A DNA stretch of 38,045 nt, from NCBI GenBank assembly GCA_035542975.1, contig DATKKK010000033.1, positions 1 through 38,045 of the forward strand, read 5' to 3'. The notes beneath the pieces are model-generated. The model had not been told where the DNA came from. It did no database searches and saw nothing but the letters and a program-made list of their open reading frames with translations. The translations under genes were made by a program, and so were the position numbers. Within the stretch, counting starts at the first letter, position 1. Each line of letters starts with the position of its first letter. Source of the DNA: DATKKK01 sp035542975 (GTDB lineage: Archaea; Thermoproteota; Bathyarchaeia; Bathyarchaeales; Bathycorpusculaceae). Below, in pieces: positions 23,065 through 31,821 of the stretch.

Positions 23065-24441
23065 TTGTCTACAGACTTGCGTCGAATAATCGTGGAGGAT
23101 TTCCTAAAAAGCTCGTGGCCTTGCATCGAAAACATCGTAAAAGAATTAACGACATTTAATGAAAGCAAGAGGCCAAAGGTTCCTCTTTTCTACTTTAAAG
23201 GTGGGCAACGGAACGATGTTCTGATGGATGGAGGGCGCTTCTTCCTCAGAGCTTCGGTTGAGTACTCAAACCCGCAATTGACTGTTGAAGAAGTTCAAGG
23301 AATAATAGCTGTCCGCTTACTCTCAGTCTGCGGTAACTACTTTCAACAAAGCGGATTACACCAACCTGACGACAAAGATATCACTGCGATATGTGATTTA
23401 TCGAGGAAATCGCCTGAAGGAATGATCGTTCCTTTTTTGCTTAACACTGATGACATCGAACCAGACAGGTATTCAATGAATCCGCTGAAAGAGTCCATAG
23501 TGAACAGCGGACAAAGCGCATTTCCCTCAGCTTACGTTAAGACAGAAAAGCTAGAGATAGATCAAAAGTTTGTGCAGAAATACGAAGGTTCGCTCATCAG
23601 TAAAAGCGAGGTCGAACGGATATCTAAACATCTCAAGTCCTACTACAACAGCTACATGGACATGGTGGATGCAGTTAAGTATGAGCATCTGGAAAGCCTC
23701 TCGGAATCGTTTGGAATCGACCTCTGCCTCTACTCGATGCGAATGCCTCTCACGATACTCGAGAAGGAGACAACGAACGATCTATTGCACACTATCATAA
23801 GAGAAACTCATGCGAACTACCAATCGATTGAATGCGTCTATAAGTGCATGGGCAGAAGCATGAAAAACCTGACCACGCTCTTAACTGTCCCGCATTCAAA
23901 AAACGGATACGGCTCAAAACGTGCGGCAAGGGGCAGAATCTACTTCAACGGAACAAAACTGAAAAGCATCAAAGTAGATTATCGCACCGCCGCGCTCTAT
24001 CCAAACGCCATAGACCCTGCTGACATAAGCGTTGCACGGGCTGAAGACAGCTTCACTGTAGAAGGAGAAAAATTCGTGAATTACAGCTATAAAGAAACGC
24101 CGTCTTCGCCTCAATTCTTTCTGTACTCTTTAGCGTCGCCTGAAAACGCAGTGTTATGGCACGGCATCGGTGCTTTTGGCGCTTCAGAGTTGCTCAAGAG
24201 CTACACTACTACGCGGTCGGCTTGTGTTAAGGATTTGCTGGTTAAGGGTTTGAACGAGCGATTTGGGATTTCAACGATGATGCCGTTGCAGTTTAATCTT
24301 GTGCCGAAATACATGTGGTTCCACCCCGTGCATAGAAACATAGATGCAAGCATAGGCTGTGTTGAGAACTTGAAGGATTTGGCTGACCTAGGCATGAAGA
24401 TGGAGCACCTTCCAACCGAACAGTATATCCGCAAAGCTTGA
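23065..24441 (+). CDS. 458-residue protein of unknown family
   Basis: I recognise no family. The N-terminal 120 residues are mixed alpha/beta (VPLFYFKGGQRNDVLMDGGR), 160-270 are helical (RISKHLKSYYNSYMDMVDAV, LTILEKETTNDLLHTIIRET), and the C-terminal third is beta-rich with aromatic and histidine residues (NAVLWHGIGAFGASELLKSY, VPKYMWFHPVHRNIDASIGC). There is no signal peptide, membrane helix or obvious nucleotide-binding loop. It has ten or so cysteines without a spacing pattern. TTG 23065 is preceded by GAGGTTGAT. Position between a GNAT and a glyoxalase II-like hydrolase suggests metabolic or modification work; that is inference. Confidence 0.85.
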   Translation: MSTDLRRIIVEDFLKSSWPCIENIVKELTTFNESKRPKVPLFYFKGGQRNDVLMDGGRFFLRASVEYSNPQLTVEEVQGIIAVRLLSVCGNYFQQSGLHQPDDKDITAICDLSRKSPEGMIVPFLLNTDDIEPDRYSMNPLKESIVNSGQSAFPSAYVKTEKLEIDQKFVQKYEGSLISKSEVERISKHLKSYYNSYMDMVDAVKYEHLESLSESFGIDLCLYSMRMPLTILEKETTNDLLHTIIRETHANYQSIECVYKCMGRSMKNLTTLLTVPHSKNGYGSKRAARGRIYFNGTKLKSIKVDYRTAALYPNAIDPADISVARAEDSFTVEGEKFVNYSYKETPSSPQFFLYSLASPENAVLWHGIGAFGASELLKSYTTTRSACVKDLLVKGLNERFGISTMMPLQFNLVPKYMWFHPVHRNIDASIGCVENLKDLADLGMKMEHLPTEQYIRKA

Positions 24442-24453
24442 CAGGTTAACCCT

Positions 24454-25065
24454 ATGTACTTTAAACAAATCAAGCATAGAGGCGACAATTTCTCTTACAT
24501 CATCGCGGATGAGACTACCAAAGAAGCTGCTGTGGTCGACCCCAGCTTCAACGCAGACGTAATAACGCAGTTCCTTAAGGAGCAAAAATTCATCGCAAAA
24601 TACGTCATCAATACTCATTATCATGGAGACCACACCGCTGGCAATGAAGATATTAAATCGGAATTTGGCGCAAAAATAGTCGCCCATAAACTTTCTAAAG
24701 GAGAAATAGACATCAGCGTTGCTGAAGGCGATGTAATAAAGGTAGGCAAAGTTGTCATCAAAGTAATCCACACGCCAGGTCATACGCCTGACAGCATCTG
24801 TCTGCTAGTAGATGGCAAACTGCTCACTGGCGACACTCTTTTCGTAGGCGAATGTGGCAGAACAGACTTGCAGGGCGGGAGCACAGAAGAAATGTACAAA
24901 AGCCTGTTTCTCAAGTTGGCGATTCTGGATGACAGCATAGAGGTGTATCCTGGACACGATTATGGGTCGCGTCCGCATTCAACGATAGGCTTGGAAAAAA
25001 GAACAAACTATACACTTGAGAAACGAAGTCTCGAAGAATTCGTAGAGTTCATGAAAGAGTCCTGA
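24454..25065 (+). CDS. Metallo-beta-lactamase fold hydrolase, glyoxalase II / ETHE1-like
   Basis: 203 residues. The metal ligands are all visible: NTHYHGDHTAGN (H-x-H-x-D-H), TPGHTPDS with the next His, GDTLFVGECGRTDLQGGS with the bridging Asp, and VYPGHDYGSRPHSTIG with the last His. The GECGRTD segment is shared by persulfide dioxygenases and glyoxalase II-like thioester hydrolases, so the substrate is likely a glutathione-like or coenzyme thioester or persulfide. It is cytoplasmic. It ends the three-gene operon begun at 22219, 12 nt after the unknown. Confidence 0.9.
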   Translation: MYFKQIKHRGDNFSYIIADETTKEAAVVDPSFNADVITQFLKEQKFIAKYVINTHYHGDHTAGNEDIKSEFGAKIVAHKLSKGEIDISVAEGDVIKVGKVVIKVIHTPGHTPDSICLLVDGKLLTGDTLFVGECGRTDLQGGSTEEMYKSLFLKLAILDDSIEVYPGHDYGSRPHSTIGLEKRTNYTLEKRSLEEFVEFMKES

Positions 25066-25207
25066 ACGAGAATTTCGCGCGCAGTTTTTTTCCGGGCACA
25101 GTTCAATTTGGCTCGGTTGTATGCGACAAAACAGTCTTTTTGTAGTTCTTTCTTTTTCTAAAGCTATAGAAAGATTTTTCTTTAATCACTCAAAACAGTG
25201 TTTGTGG

Positions 25208-26224
25208 ATGCACTTGGCACAAAGAAACGATCTTTTGGGCGAAAAAGTTAGGCACATACGAGTAAACGGAAAAATGACTGTAGACGAGTTGATTGCGCAG
25301 TTCAAGGGTTCAGGCTCGTTTGGGGCTGGGCGGCTTTCGCAGGCGTGTGACATTTATGAGAGGATGGTGCGGGACAAGAAATGCACGATTTTCTTGGCTT
25401 TAGCTGGCGCGATGGTTCCAGCTGGAATGCGCTCGTTGATCGCGGATTTGATTCGTGAAAAACTCATCGACGTGGTGGTTAGCACGGGAGCAAACATGGT
25501 TCATGATTCTCTAGAAGCTTTGGGTGGAAATCATTACAAGGGGCATTGGCTCATGAACGACCACGTTCTCTACCAGTACCACGTGTACCGAATCTACGAT
25601 GTTCTAGTGCCTGAAGAGGCTTTCATAAAGCTGGATTGTGGTCTCGTGAAAATATACGATGAAATAGCCGACGAGAACAAGGGAAAAACGTTGTCTTCAA
25701 GCATGTTTACATCCGAGTTGGGCAAGAGACTTAACGATCCAAACTCGATTCTGCGCGCGGCATACGAAACTAAAACGCCAATCTTCCTTCCAGCGGTTCG
25801 CGACTCAGAATTTGGGTACGCATATTATCTTCATGCCTCACGCAGGAATTTCCAGAACACGTTAGTGGTTGATGCTTTCAAAGATGTGCCTGAAATCATC
25901 GGCATATGCAGACGTTCATCTAGAAACGGAATGATCGTGATAGGCGGTGGTGTGCCGAGGAACACGATTCAATCTGCTGCTCTTGCGACAAAGTCCGGCT
26001 TGGATTATGCTGTGGTTATAACCATGGATCGTGCTGAGACTGGAGGGTTGTCTGGGTCGACGTTGGAAGAGACGGTGAGTTGGGGTAAGCTTAAAGGAAC
26101 TGCAGGTCAAGTCATGGTTATTGGTGATGCGATGATCGTGTTTCCGATCATGGTTGCTTCTGTCATGGAGAGAATTGGTAAGGCTTTTAAACGGAGGGAT
26201 AGACTGGATGAAAGAAAAAACTGA
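25208..26224 (+). CDS. dys: Deoxyhypusine synthase
   Basis: 338 residues from ATG 25208. Motifs include FGAGRLSQACDIYERM, TIFLALAGAMVPAGMRSLIA, VVSTGANMVHDSLEALGGNH, IGGGVPRNTIQSAALATK, and GLSGSTLEETVSWGKLKGTA, whose lysine after SWG forms the enzyme-butylamine intermediate. Using NAD and spermidine it modifies one lysine of aIF5A, a step typical of archaea and eukaryotes. An upstream ATG (25121) would add 29 residues foreign to the family. Its last 17 nt overlap a small Cys-rich gene. Confidence 0.95.
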   Translation: MHLAQRNDLLGEKVRHIRVNGKMTVDELIAQFKGSGSFGAGRLSQACDIYERMVRDKKCTIFLALAGAMVPAGMRSLIADLIREKLIDVVVSTGANMVHDSLEALGGNHYKGHWLMNDHVLYQYHVYRIYDVLVPEEAFIKLDCGLVKIYDEIADENKGKTLSSSMFTSELGKRLNDPNSILRAAYETKTPIFLPAVRDSEFGYAYYLHASRRNFQNTLVVDAFKDVPEIIGICRRSSRNGMIVIGGGVPRNTIQSAALATKSGLDYAVVITMDRAETGGLSGSTLEETVSWGKLKGTAGQVMVIGDAMIVFPIMVASVMERIGKAFKRRDRLDERKN

Positions 26225-26420
26225 GACGAACCAGAAATTCTGCGGCAACTGTGGTAGCCATAACATTTACAACTATCCTGAAGAAGTGTTCTGTACACGG
26301 CGTTTCCTGAAGAACAAAGAGGCAGTAGTGAAGACCTTGTGGCATTGTGAAGAGTGGAACTTGAACCCTCAGGAATGCCATTGCCTCGAAGAAGTCAGGA
26401 AAAAACAGAAACAGCAGTAG
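26208..26420 (+). CDS. 70-residue Cys-rich (zinc) protein overlapping deoxyhypusine synthase
   Basis: ATG 26208 follows GGAGGGA at 26192-26198 by 9 nt and starts inside the synthase gene in another frame. The product has FCGNCGSHNIYNYPEEVFC, later LWHCEEWNLNPQECHC, i.e. six cysteines in C-x-x-C ... C ... C-x(9)-C-x-C spacing, with basic ends. It probably binds one zinc. The 17-nt overlap implies coupled translation with the synthase and perhaps a role near translation or polyamines. No family recognised. Confidence 0.72.
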   Translation: MKEKTETNQKFCGNCGSHNIYNYPEEVFCTRRFLKNKEAVVKTLWHCEEWNLNPQECHCLEEVRKKQKQQ

Positions 26421-26568
26421 GTAAGTGATTATCTAAATAACTTATTACGGACAACCTATCGACAGGCTTCTATTCTTTTTTTTAGCGTATAAACAGGCAA
26501 GTTTTCTAAAGCGAGATGTAAATCATTTATACTGATTCTGAACAAATACCACCCTTAAAGTGAAAACT

Positions 26569-27486
26569 ATGCTAGTAACAAACCGAGACTTATTAGTGCC
26601 TGCTACTCGAAAAGCCTACGCAGTCGGTGCCTTCAATATAAACAACTTGGAAGCAGCGTTGGCTGTGGCTGAAGCAGCAACTGAAGAGAAATCGCCCGCA
26701 ATAGTAGCCGTCACGCCTAGCGCCATCAAATACGCCGGTCTGCCCTACCTGTCGAAGATTGTTCGAACAGCAGCCGAATCTGCACCCGTGCCGATGTCTC
26801 TGCACTTGGATCATGGCGAAGACTTCGAAACCGCCTCGAAATGCGTAGCCGCAGGCTTCACATCCGTCATGATTGATGGTTCGCACTTGAGTTTTGAAGA
26901 CAACATCGCCTTAACGATGAAAGTTGTGGACATGGCGCATCCGAAGGGTGTTTCTGTTGAAGCTGAGCTTGGAAGACTTGCAGGCGTGGAAGAAAAGACT
27001 GTGGAGGAAAAGGAAGCCATTCTCACTGACCCTAACGTGGCTAAAGAGTTTGTTGACCGAACGAGTGTTGATGCGCTTGCTGTTGCCGTTGGTACTTCTC
27101 ACGGCGCTTACAAGTTTAAGGGCGAAGCTAAACTCGACTTTGAGAGATTGAAAACTATCAGAGACAAAGTAGATTTGCCGCTTGTCTTGCACGGGGCTTC
27201 AAGCGTGCCCGCATGGATAATTGAAAAAGCAGCCAAATACGGAGCCCAGCTTGAAGGAGCAAAAGGAATTCCAGAAGAACACATCAAAAAAGCCATCTCG
27301 TTGGGAATCGCAAAAATAAACATCGACACGGACTTGCGGCTTGCGTTCACGGCAGCCATCCGCGAAGTCTTGACGAACTCGCCGAAAGAGTTTGACCCTC
27401 GAAAGATTCTGGGTCCAGCGAAAGAAGCCATGAAAGAAGTCATCAGGGGCAAGATGCGCCTGTTTGGAAGCTCAGGAAAAGCGTAG
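26569..27486 (+). CDS. fba: Class II fructose-1,6-bisphosphate aldolase
   Basis: 305 residues from ATG 26569. Motifs of the zinc-dependent family: MLVTNRDLLVPATRKAYAVG and AFNINNLE at the start, SLHLDHGEDF (catalytic Asp and zinc His), VEAELGRLAG, AVAVGTSHGAYK, LVLHGASSVP and INIDTDLR. It splits FBP into two trioses in glycolysis and runs back in gluconeogenesis. Class II aldolase is bacterial-type, and many archaea use class I or the FBP aldolase/phosphatase instead. A TATA-like TTTATACT at about 26526-26533 gives a leader of some 15 nt; GTG 26560 is the other start. It is 12 nt from the next gene. Confidence 0.94.
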   Translation: MLVTNRDLLVPATRKAYAVGAFNINNLEAALAVAEAATEEKSPAIVAVTPSAIKYAGLPYLSKIVRTAAESAPVPMSLHLDHGEDFETASKCVAAGFTSVMIDGSHLSFEDNIALTMKVVDMAHPKGVSVEAELGRLAGVEEKTVEEKEAILTDPNVAKEFVDRTSVDALAVAVGTSHGAYKFKGEAKLDFERLKTIRDKVDLPLVLHGASSVPAWIIEKAAKYGAQLEGAKGIPEEHIKKAISLGIAKINIDTDLRLAFTAAIREVLTNSPKEFDPRKILGPAKEAMKEVIRGKMRLFGSSGKA

Positions 27487-27498
27487 CGAGGAAAACGC

Positions 27499-28527
27499 AT
27501 GAAAGTTGGAGTGTTAAGCGGAGGCGGAGACGCACCTGGAATCAACGCTGTCATACGAGCGGTCGTCAGGAAAGGCATCCAGAATTATGGTTATGAAATC
27601 ATCGGCTTACGAGATGGCTGGCGAGGGCTTCTTGAAAACGAGCTTGTGCCTCTTGATTTGAGGGCAGCATCAGGTATTCTTCCTCGCGGAGGCTCCATAT
27701 TGGGTACTTCGAGGACAAACCCATTCAAGTATGAAGGCGACGCGGAAAAAATCCTTGCACACGCCAAGAAGGCAGGCATAGGCGCGGCCATAGTCATCGG
27801 CGGTGACGACACCTTGAGTGTAGCTTATAGGATGACTCAGCTTGGACTCAAATGTGTGGGCGTGCCCAAAACAATCGACAACGATTTGGTCGGCACTGAT
27901 TACACGTTCGGCTTCATGACGGCAGTTGCCATAGCCACTGAGGCTCTTGACAGGCTTCACACCACTGCGGAGACGCACCACAGAGTAATGATTCTTGAAG
28001 TCATGGGGAGGTACACGGGTTGGATTGCGTTGGAAGCGGGACTTGCTGGTGGTGCAGACGCTATTCTGATTCCTGAGAAGCCGTTCGATATAGACGAAAT
28101 CTGCGAGTCCATCAAGCATAGACATGAAAGAGGTAGAAACTTTAGCATAATCATAATTGCTGAAGGAGCCAAACCCAAAGGCGGTGAGGAGATAGTTTAC
28201 AGCGAAAGCGTGGACGAGTTTGGGCACATTCGCTTGGGTGGAGTAGGCTACTTCCTCGGTAAGGAAATCGAAAAATGCATGAAAATCGAAACCCGCGTAG
28301 TCGTTCTGGGGCACCTTCAACGCGGAGGCTCCCCAACCGCTTTTGATAGAATACTAGCCACAAGGTTCGGGATAGGCGCAATAGACCTAGTTCATGAAAA
28401 GAAGTTCGGAAACATGGTTGCCCTTCAAGCAAACAAGATTGTTGCAGTTCCCCTGAAAGATGTTATTGGCAAACGGAAGACGGTAGATTTGGAGCTTTAC
28501 AAAATTGCAAGCGTGTTCTTCGGCTAA
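27499..28527 (+). CDS. 6-phosphofructokinase, predicted pyrophosphate-dependent
   Basis: 342 residues, PfkA superfamily. By coincidence the numbering matches E. coli PfkA: GGDDT at 101-105 has Asp104, and PKTIDNDLVGTD has Lys124 before the catalytic Asp127. ATP enzymes carry Gly104 and usually Gly124; Asp104 with Lys124 is the pattern known from pyrophosphate-dependent members. Other motifs are GGGDAPGINAVIR, VMGRYTGWIALEAGLAGGAD and GHLQRGGSPTAFDR. It phosphorylates fructose-6-phosphate, reversibly if pyrophosphate-linked. It is co-transcribed with the aldolase, whose substrate it makes. Confidence 0.93.
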   Translation: MKVGVLSGGGDAPGINAVIRAVVRKGIQNYGYEIIGLRDGWRGLLENELVPLDLRAASGILPRGGSILGTSRTNPFKYEGDAEKILAHAKKAGIGAAIVIGGDDTLSVAYRMTQLGLKCVGVPKTIDNDLVGTDYTFGFMTAVAIATEALDRLHTTAETHHRVMILEVMGRYTGWIALEAGLAGGADAILIPEKPFDIDEICESIKHRHERGRNFSIIIIAEGAKPKGGEEIVYSESVDEFGHIRLGGVGYFLGKEIEKCMKIETRVVVLGHLQRGGSPTAFDRILATRFGIGAIDLVHEKKFGNMVALQANKIVAVPLKDVIGKRKTVDLELYKIASVFFG

Positions 28528-28572
28528 AACACACTGCAAGAGTAGAATTGAACAGAATGGGATGAGTTTGGT

Positions 28573-29823
28573 TTGCGTATAGGGTTCTTCGTTTGGGAAT
28601 ACCCTCCGAGAATCGTCGGCGGTCTAGGCACTTATGCAGAGTACATAACTCACGAGTTTGTCGAGCTAGGACATGATGTTTCAGTCTTTACACTTAATCC
28701 TGGCGATTTGAAGACTCGGGAGATTCTGAAGGGAGTCGAGGTGCATCGTCCATTAATTGCGGATGCAAGTGACGTTTTTCCTGTGTTTGTTATTGATGAT
28801 TTGAAGAAATGGGGCACGAACATACGTTTGTTCAACGACATATTCATCTATAACATTCTGAGCGCAACAAAATTCGTTAACGGACTCCTTCAAAAAGAGC
28901 GGTACAAGTTTGATGTCGTTTGCGTGCATGACTGGTTAAGCAGCATCGCAGGATTAATAATCAAGAATGAGACCAAGATTCCAGTAGTTTTTCACGTTCA
29001 CAGCACTGAATGGGGAAGAAGCGGCGGGCAAGGCTCAGAGGTTGTCTCGGGTCTTGAGAATGCAACGGCTCAAAAAGCTGACAGAATAATCACGGTTAGC
29101 AACATTATGCGAGACGATTTGATACGTCACGGTTGGCCTCAATCAAAGATAAGCGTAGTTTGGAACGGCGTTGATCCAGAACGGTATGATCCGCAAAAAT
29201 GTCGTTCAGAAGACGTGGCAAAAATCAGGGAGAAGTATGGTGTCGCTAAAGATTGGAACATGCTTCTTTTCCTTGGAAGACTTACTTGGGTGAAAAGTAT
29301 TAGAAACTTGGTTCAAGCCATGCCGGCAGTTCTCAGCGAGTATCCTAAAACAAAGCTCGTGATTCTAGGCAAAGGTGAAGAACAAAGAGACATAATTGAA
29401 ATGGCAGAAAGGCTTGGAATAAAAGACAAGATTATATGCCGTTTCGAATTCGTGCCAGAAGACGAGAGAATTCTGCACTATGCAGCGGCAGACGCGTGCA
29501 TTTTCCCCTCCATCTACGAGCCTTTCGGCATAGTAAGCCTAGAAGCCATGGCTATGGCAAAACCCGTTATTGTTGGCGCTCGCGGAATAGTCGGCTTTCG
29601 AGAGCAAGTAGTTTCTTCTGGGCCAGACCAGAATGGAATGCACATTAATGGGGAAGATCCTGCGGACATAGCTTGGGGTATCAAAGAAACGCTTAAAGAT
29701 CCGCAAAGAGCCAAGGCATGGGGCGAGAATGGTCGGAAAAGGGTTTTGGAGTATTTCACTTGGAGGAAAGCGGCGGAACAAACGATAGAAATCTATGAGT
29801 CGCTTTTTGAAAAACAAAGTTAG
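28573..29823 (+). CDS. GT4-family glycosyltransferase, glycogen-synthase-like
   Basis: 416 residues in two Rossmann halves. The N-terminal half has MRIGFFVWEYPPRIVGGLGT (acceptor/glycine loop) and VVCVHDWLSSIAGL; the C-terminal half has LFLGRLTWVKSIRNLVQAMP and the donor-binding E-x(7)-E motif in YEPFGIVSLEAMAMAKPVIV. This set is typical of archaeal starch/glycogen synthases of GT4/GT5 type using UDP- or ADP-glucose. It is cytoplasmic. TTG 28573 gives the standard N-terminus. It is 45 nt after the phosphofructokinase, so sugar phosphates could be steered between glycolysis and storage polymer. Confidence 0.9.
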   Translation: MRIGFFVWEYPPRIVGGLGTYAEYITHEFVELGHDVSVFTLNPGDLKTREILKGVEVHRPLIADASDVFPVFVIDDLKKWGTNIRLFNDIFIYNILSATKFVNGLLQKERYKFDVVCVHDWLSSIAGLIIKNETKIPVVFHVHSTEWGRSGGQGSEVVSGLENATAQKADRIITVSNIMRDDLIRHGWPQSKISVVWNGVDPERYDPQKCRSEDVAKIREKYGVAKDWNMLLFLGRLTWVKSIRNLVQAMPAVLSEYPKTKLVILGKGEEQRDIIEMAERLGIKDKIICRFEFVPEDERILHYAAADACIFPSIYEPFGIVSLEAMAMAKPVIVGARGIVGFREQVVSSGPDQNGMHINGEDPADIAWGIKETLKDPQRAKAWGENGRKRVLEYFTWRKAAEQTIEIYESLFEKQS

Positions 29824-29855
29824 GCATTCTGGATTATGCTTTTAATTTCATGGTT

Positions 29856-30818
29856 TTATGTTGCTAATGTGCTGGCTAGCCGTAGCAGGCTTAAATCCAG
29901 AGGTTTTTGGGTTTTGCAAGACTTTTCTAGTTCGATGCTTGTTATCTTGCCGCTCTGCAATCCAACTACTCTGTTTCCTTGCCCTTTTGATAGCAGTTCT
30001 ACTGCTTCACTTGCAAACAAGTTAGCTAACAGTCGGCTTCTCGCTGTGGGGCTTCCACCTCTTTGAGCATAGCCTAGAATGCTGAGTCTTACTTCCGAGC
30101 CTGTGTTCTTCTCGATTTCCGCGGCAAGTTTGCGAGTGTCACCGACGCCTTCTGCAGCTACGATTATGCTTGACTTTTTTCCTTTAGCGCTGTTTTCTCT
30201 CAGGGTTTTGAAGACGCTTTCCCTGTTGTACTTGACTTCGGGGACGAGGATGATCTCTGCGCCCACGGTTAAGCCTACTGTTGATGCGAGAAAGCCTCTT
30301 GTTCGCCCCATGATTTCAACTATGAAGATTCTTTCGTGCGAGATGGCAGTGTCTCGGATTTTGTCAATCTCGTTAACCGCAGTGTTCATTGCAGTGTCGA
30401 AGCCTATGGTTTCATCAGTACCATAAACATCATTGTCTATGGTTGCTGGGATTCCCACGATCTGCGTGTCTGTTTCTTTGCCAAGTTCGAGTGCGCCTTG
30501 GAAAGAACCGTTTCCACCGATGACTATAAGTCTGTTTATATGATTTTTTGCCAGATTTTTAGCCGCTTTCTTTATGCCTTCTTTCTTTCTGAACTCTAGA
30601 CTTCTTGAAGTCAGCAGAATCGTTCCGCCTAACTGAATTATTCCGCCAACCGAACGAGGCGTCAACATCCTAAACGAATTAGTTAAAAGCCCTTCCCATC
30701 CACGTTCAAAACCGATGACTTGAAAGCCCTTCGAGTGTGCAAGACGTGTGGCTGCTCTTATCGTGGCGTTCATGCCCGGTGCATCTCCGCCGCTCGTTAC
30801 TATGCCTATAGTCTTCAA
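29856..30818 (-). CDS. 6-phosphofructokinase, second form with ATP-type but altered active site
   Basis: 320 residues. Motifs: TSGGDAPGMNATIRAATRLA, VEIMGRTRGFLASTVGLTVG, LGYAQRGGSPTARSRLL. The phosphoryl-donor loop reads GGNGS (101-105): Gly104 as in ATP enzymes, but Asn instead of the Asp103 that helps hold Mg-ATP. The next site is IPATIDNDVYGTD, with Ala where ATP enzymes have Gly. The catalytic Asp of TIDND is kept. It probably uses ATP, perhaps weakly. It is divergent in origin from the other phosphofructokinase and converges on the glycosyltransferase gene. Confidence 0.92.
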   Translation of the reverse strand: MKTIGIVTSGGDAPGMNATIRAATRLAHSKGFQVIGFERGWEGLLTNSFRMLTPRSVGGIIQLGGTILLTSRSLEFRKKEGIKKAAKNLAKNHINRLIVIGGNGSFQGALELGKETDTQIVGIPATIDNDVYGTDETIGFDTAMNTAVNEIDKIRDTAISHERIFIVEIMGRTRGFLASTVGLTVGAEIILVPEVKYNRESVFKTLRENSAKGKKSSIIVAAEGVGDTRKLAAEIEKNTGSEVRLSILGYAQRGGSPTARSRLLANLFASEAVELLSKGQGNRVVGLQSGKITSIELEKSCKTQKPLDLSLLRLASTLAT

Positions 30819-30926
30819 CGTGTGCTGTCACCAGTGTTCGTATTGGGGTGAAGTGGTTTTACCTTTTTCTATTAGTAGCGCTATTGTTAGATGGTAATGA
30901 GTAAATAGTTAACGTGTTTAGGGTGT

Positions 30927-31751
30927 GTGGTGTTTGTAGGTTTGATTGCGCTTTCGACTGGTTGGCTTCCACGGCTAGAAGATAAACCCTACTACAAGCT
31001 TTCTTCTGTGCTCAGTATCATGGATAAGTTTTCGCGAGAGCATTTGGTTGATGGGTTTGAGTTTGGCCTGCTTCCAGAATGGGACAGTGAAAACCCACCG
31101 CTTACGCCTGCGCAGGCTCCGTCGACATGTGAGAAACATTCTTCGGAGGAGATTCTTGAACTGCTAAAAAAGAAGGGCTTCAGTGTTTTGACGGTGCATG
31201 CAAGCAGAGATGTTGGAAGTTACCTTTGTGCGGAAGAAAAAACAAAACTTGCCAAGGGAATCAGGCTTGTGGATGAATCGCTGAGGTTCTGTCAGAATTT
31301 GAGTTCTAAGGTTTGTGTTTTTCATTTTTGGGACCCGTGGAAAAAAAATTTTGATCTTGCAGGCTTGCAAAAGGTGTATGAAGAACGCAGGAAACGGTTT
31401 TCGAACATCGAGTTTTCCGTTGAGAATATTCCAACTATGATTGAGGGTAAAACTCCTTTTCAGCTAATGCAGGGTTTTGAGTGGAGAACTCTGGATTTGA
31501 AGTGGACTTCGATGTATAACGAGTTTGACTTGTTTGCTGAAGCCGTTGAAAAGGTTGATAACGTGCATGTTCAGGGAAAATGTCAGGATGGCAGTTTTGT
31601 GCCGACTGTTGGTAGTTTGGATTATGAGAAGGCTTTGGAGCGGATTGTCAGCGTAGGGTATGCAGGTGTTTTCACGTTAGAATTGGAAGGAAAAGCTAGT
31701 TATGATGACATCGCAAAGTACGTTAAAAAGTTGAGAAAGCTAGTAAGTTAA
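30927..31751 (+). CDS. Sugar phosphate isomerase/epimerase-like TIM barrel (AP endonuclease 2 superfamily)
   Basis: 274 residues. Strand-end acidic and His residues fit the xylose isomerase-like barrel: VDGFEFGLLPEW, VLTVHASRDVG, KVCVFHFWDP, IEFSVENIPTM, WRTLDLKWTSM, VDNVHVQGK and GVFTLELEGKAS, with E, H, E, D, H, E at the expected metal-site places. Substrate unknown. GTG 30927 or 30930 begins it. It follows the divergent phosphofructokinase by about 110 nt, sharing a promoter region. Confidence 0.85.
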   Translation: MVFVGLIALSTGWLPRLEDKPYYKLSSVLSIMDKFSREHLVDGFEFGLLPEWDSENPPLTPAQAPSTCEKHSSEEILELLKKKGFSVLTVHASRDVGSYLCAEEKTKLAKGIRLVDESLRFCQNLSSKVCVFHFWDPWKKNFDLAGLQKVYEERRKRFSNIEFSVENIPTMIEGKTPFQLMQGFEWRTLDLKWTSMYNEFDLFAEAVEKVDNVHVQGKCQDGSFVPTVGSLDYEKALERIVSVGYAGVFTLELEGKASYDDIAKYVKKLRKLVS

Positions 31752-31821
31752 CAGAATCAATAATCGCTAAATTTTAATAGGCAAATGGTTTCATATCTAG
31801 GAAACAAGCGGAGAAAGTTGA

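Noticed and set aside
25121..25207. Longer deoxyhypusine synthase starting at ATG 25121
   Set aside because: The extra 29 residues are hydrophobic and unlike the family; the known N-terminal pattern begins at ATG 25208.
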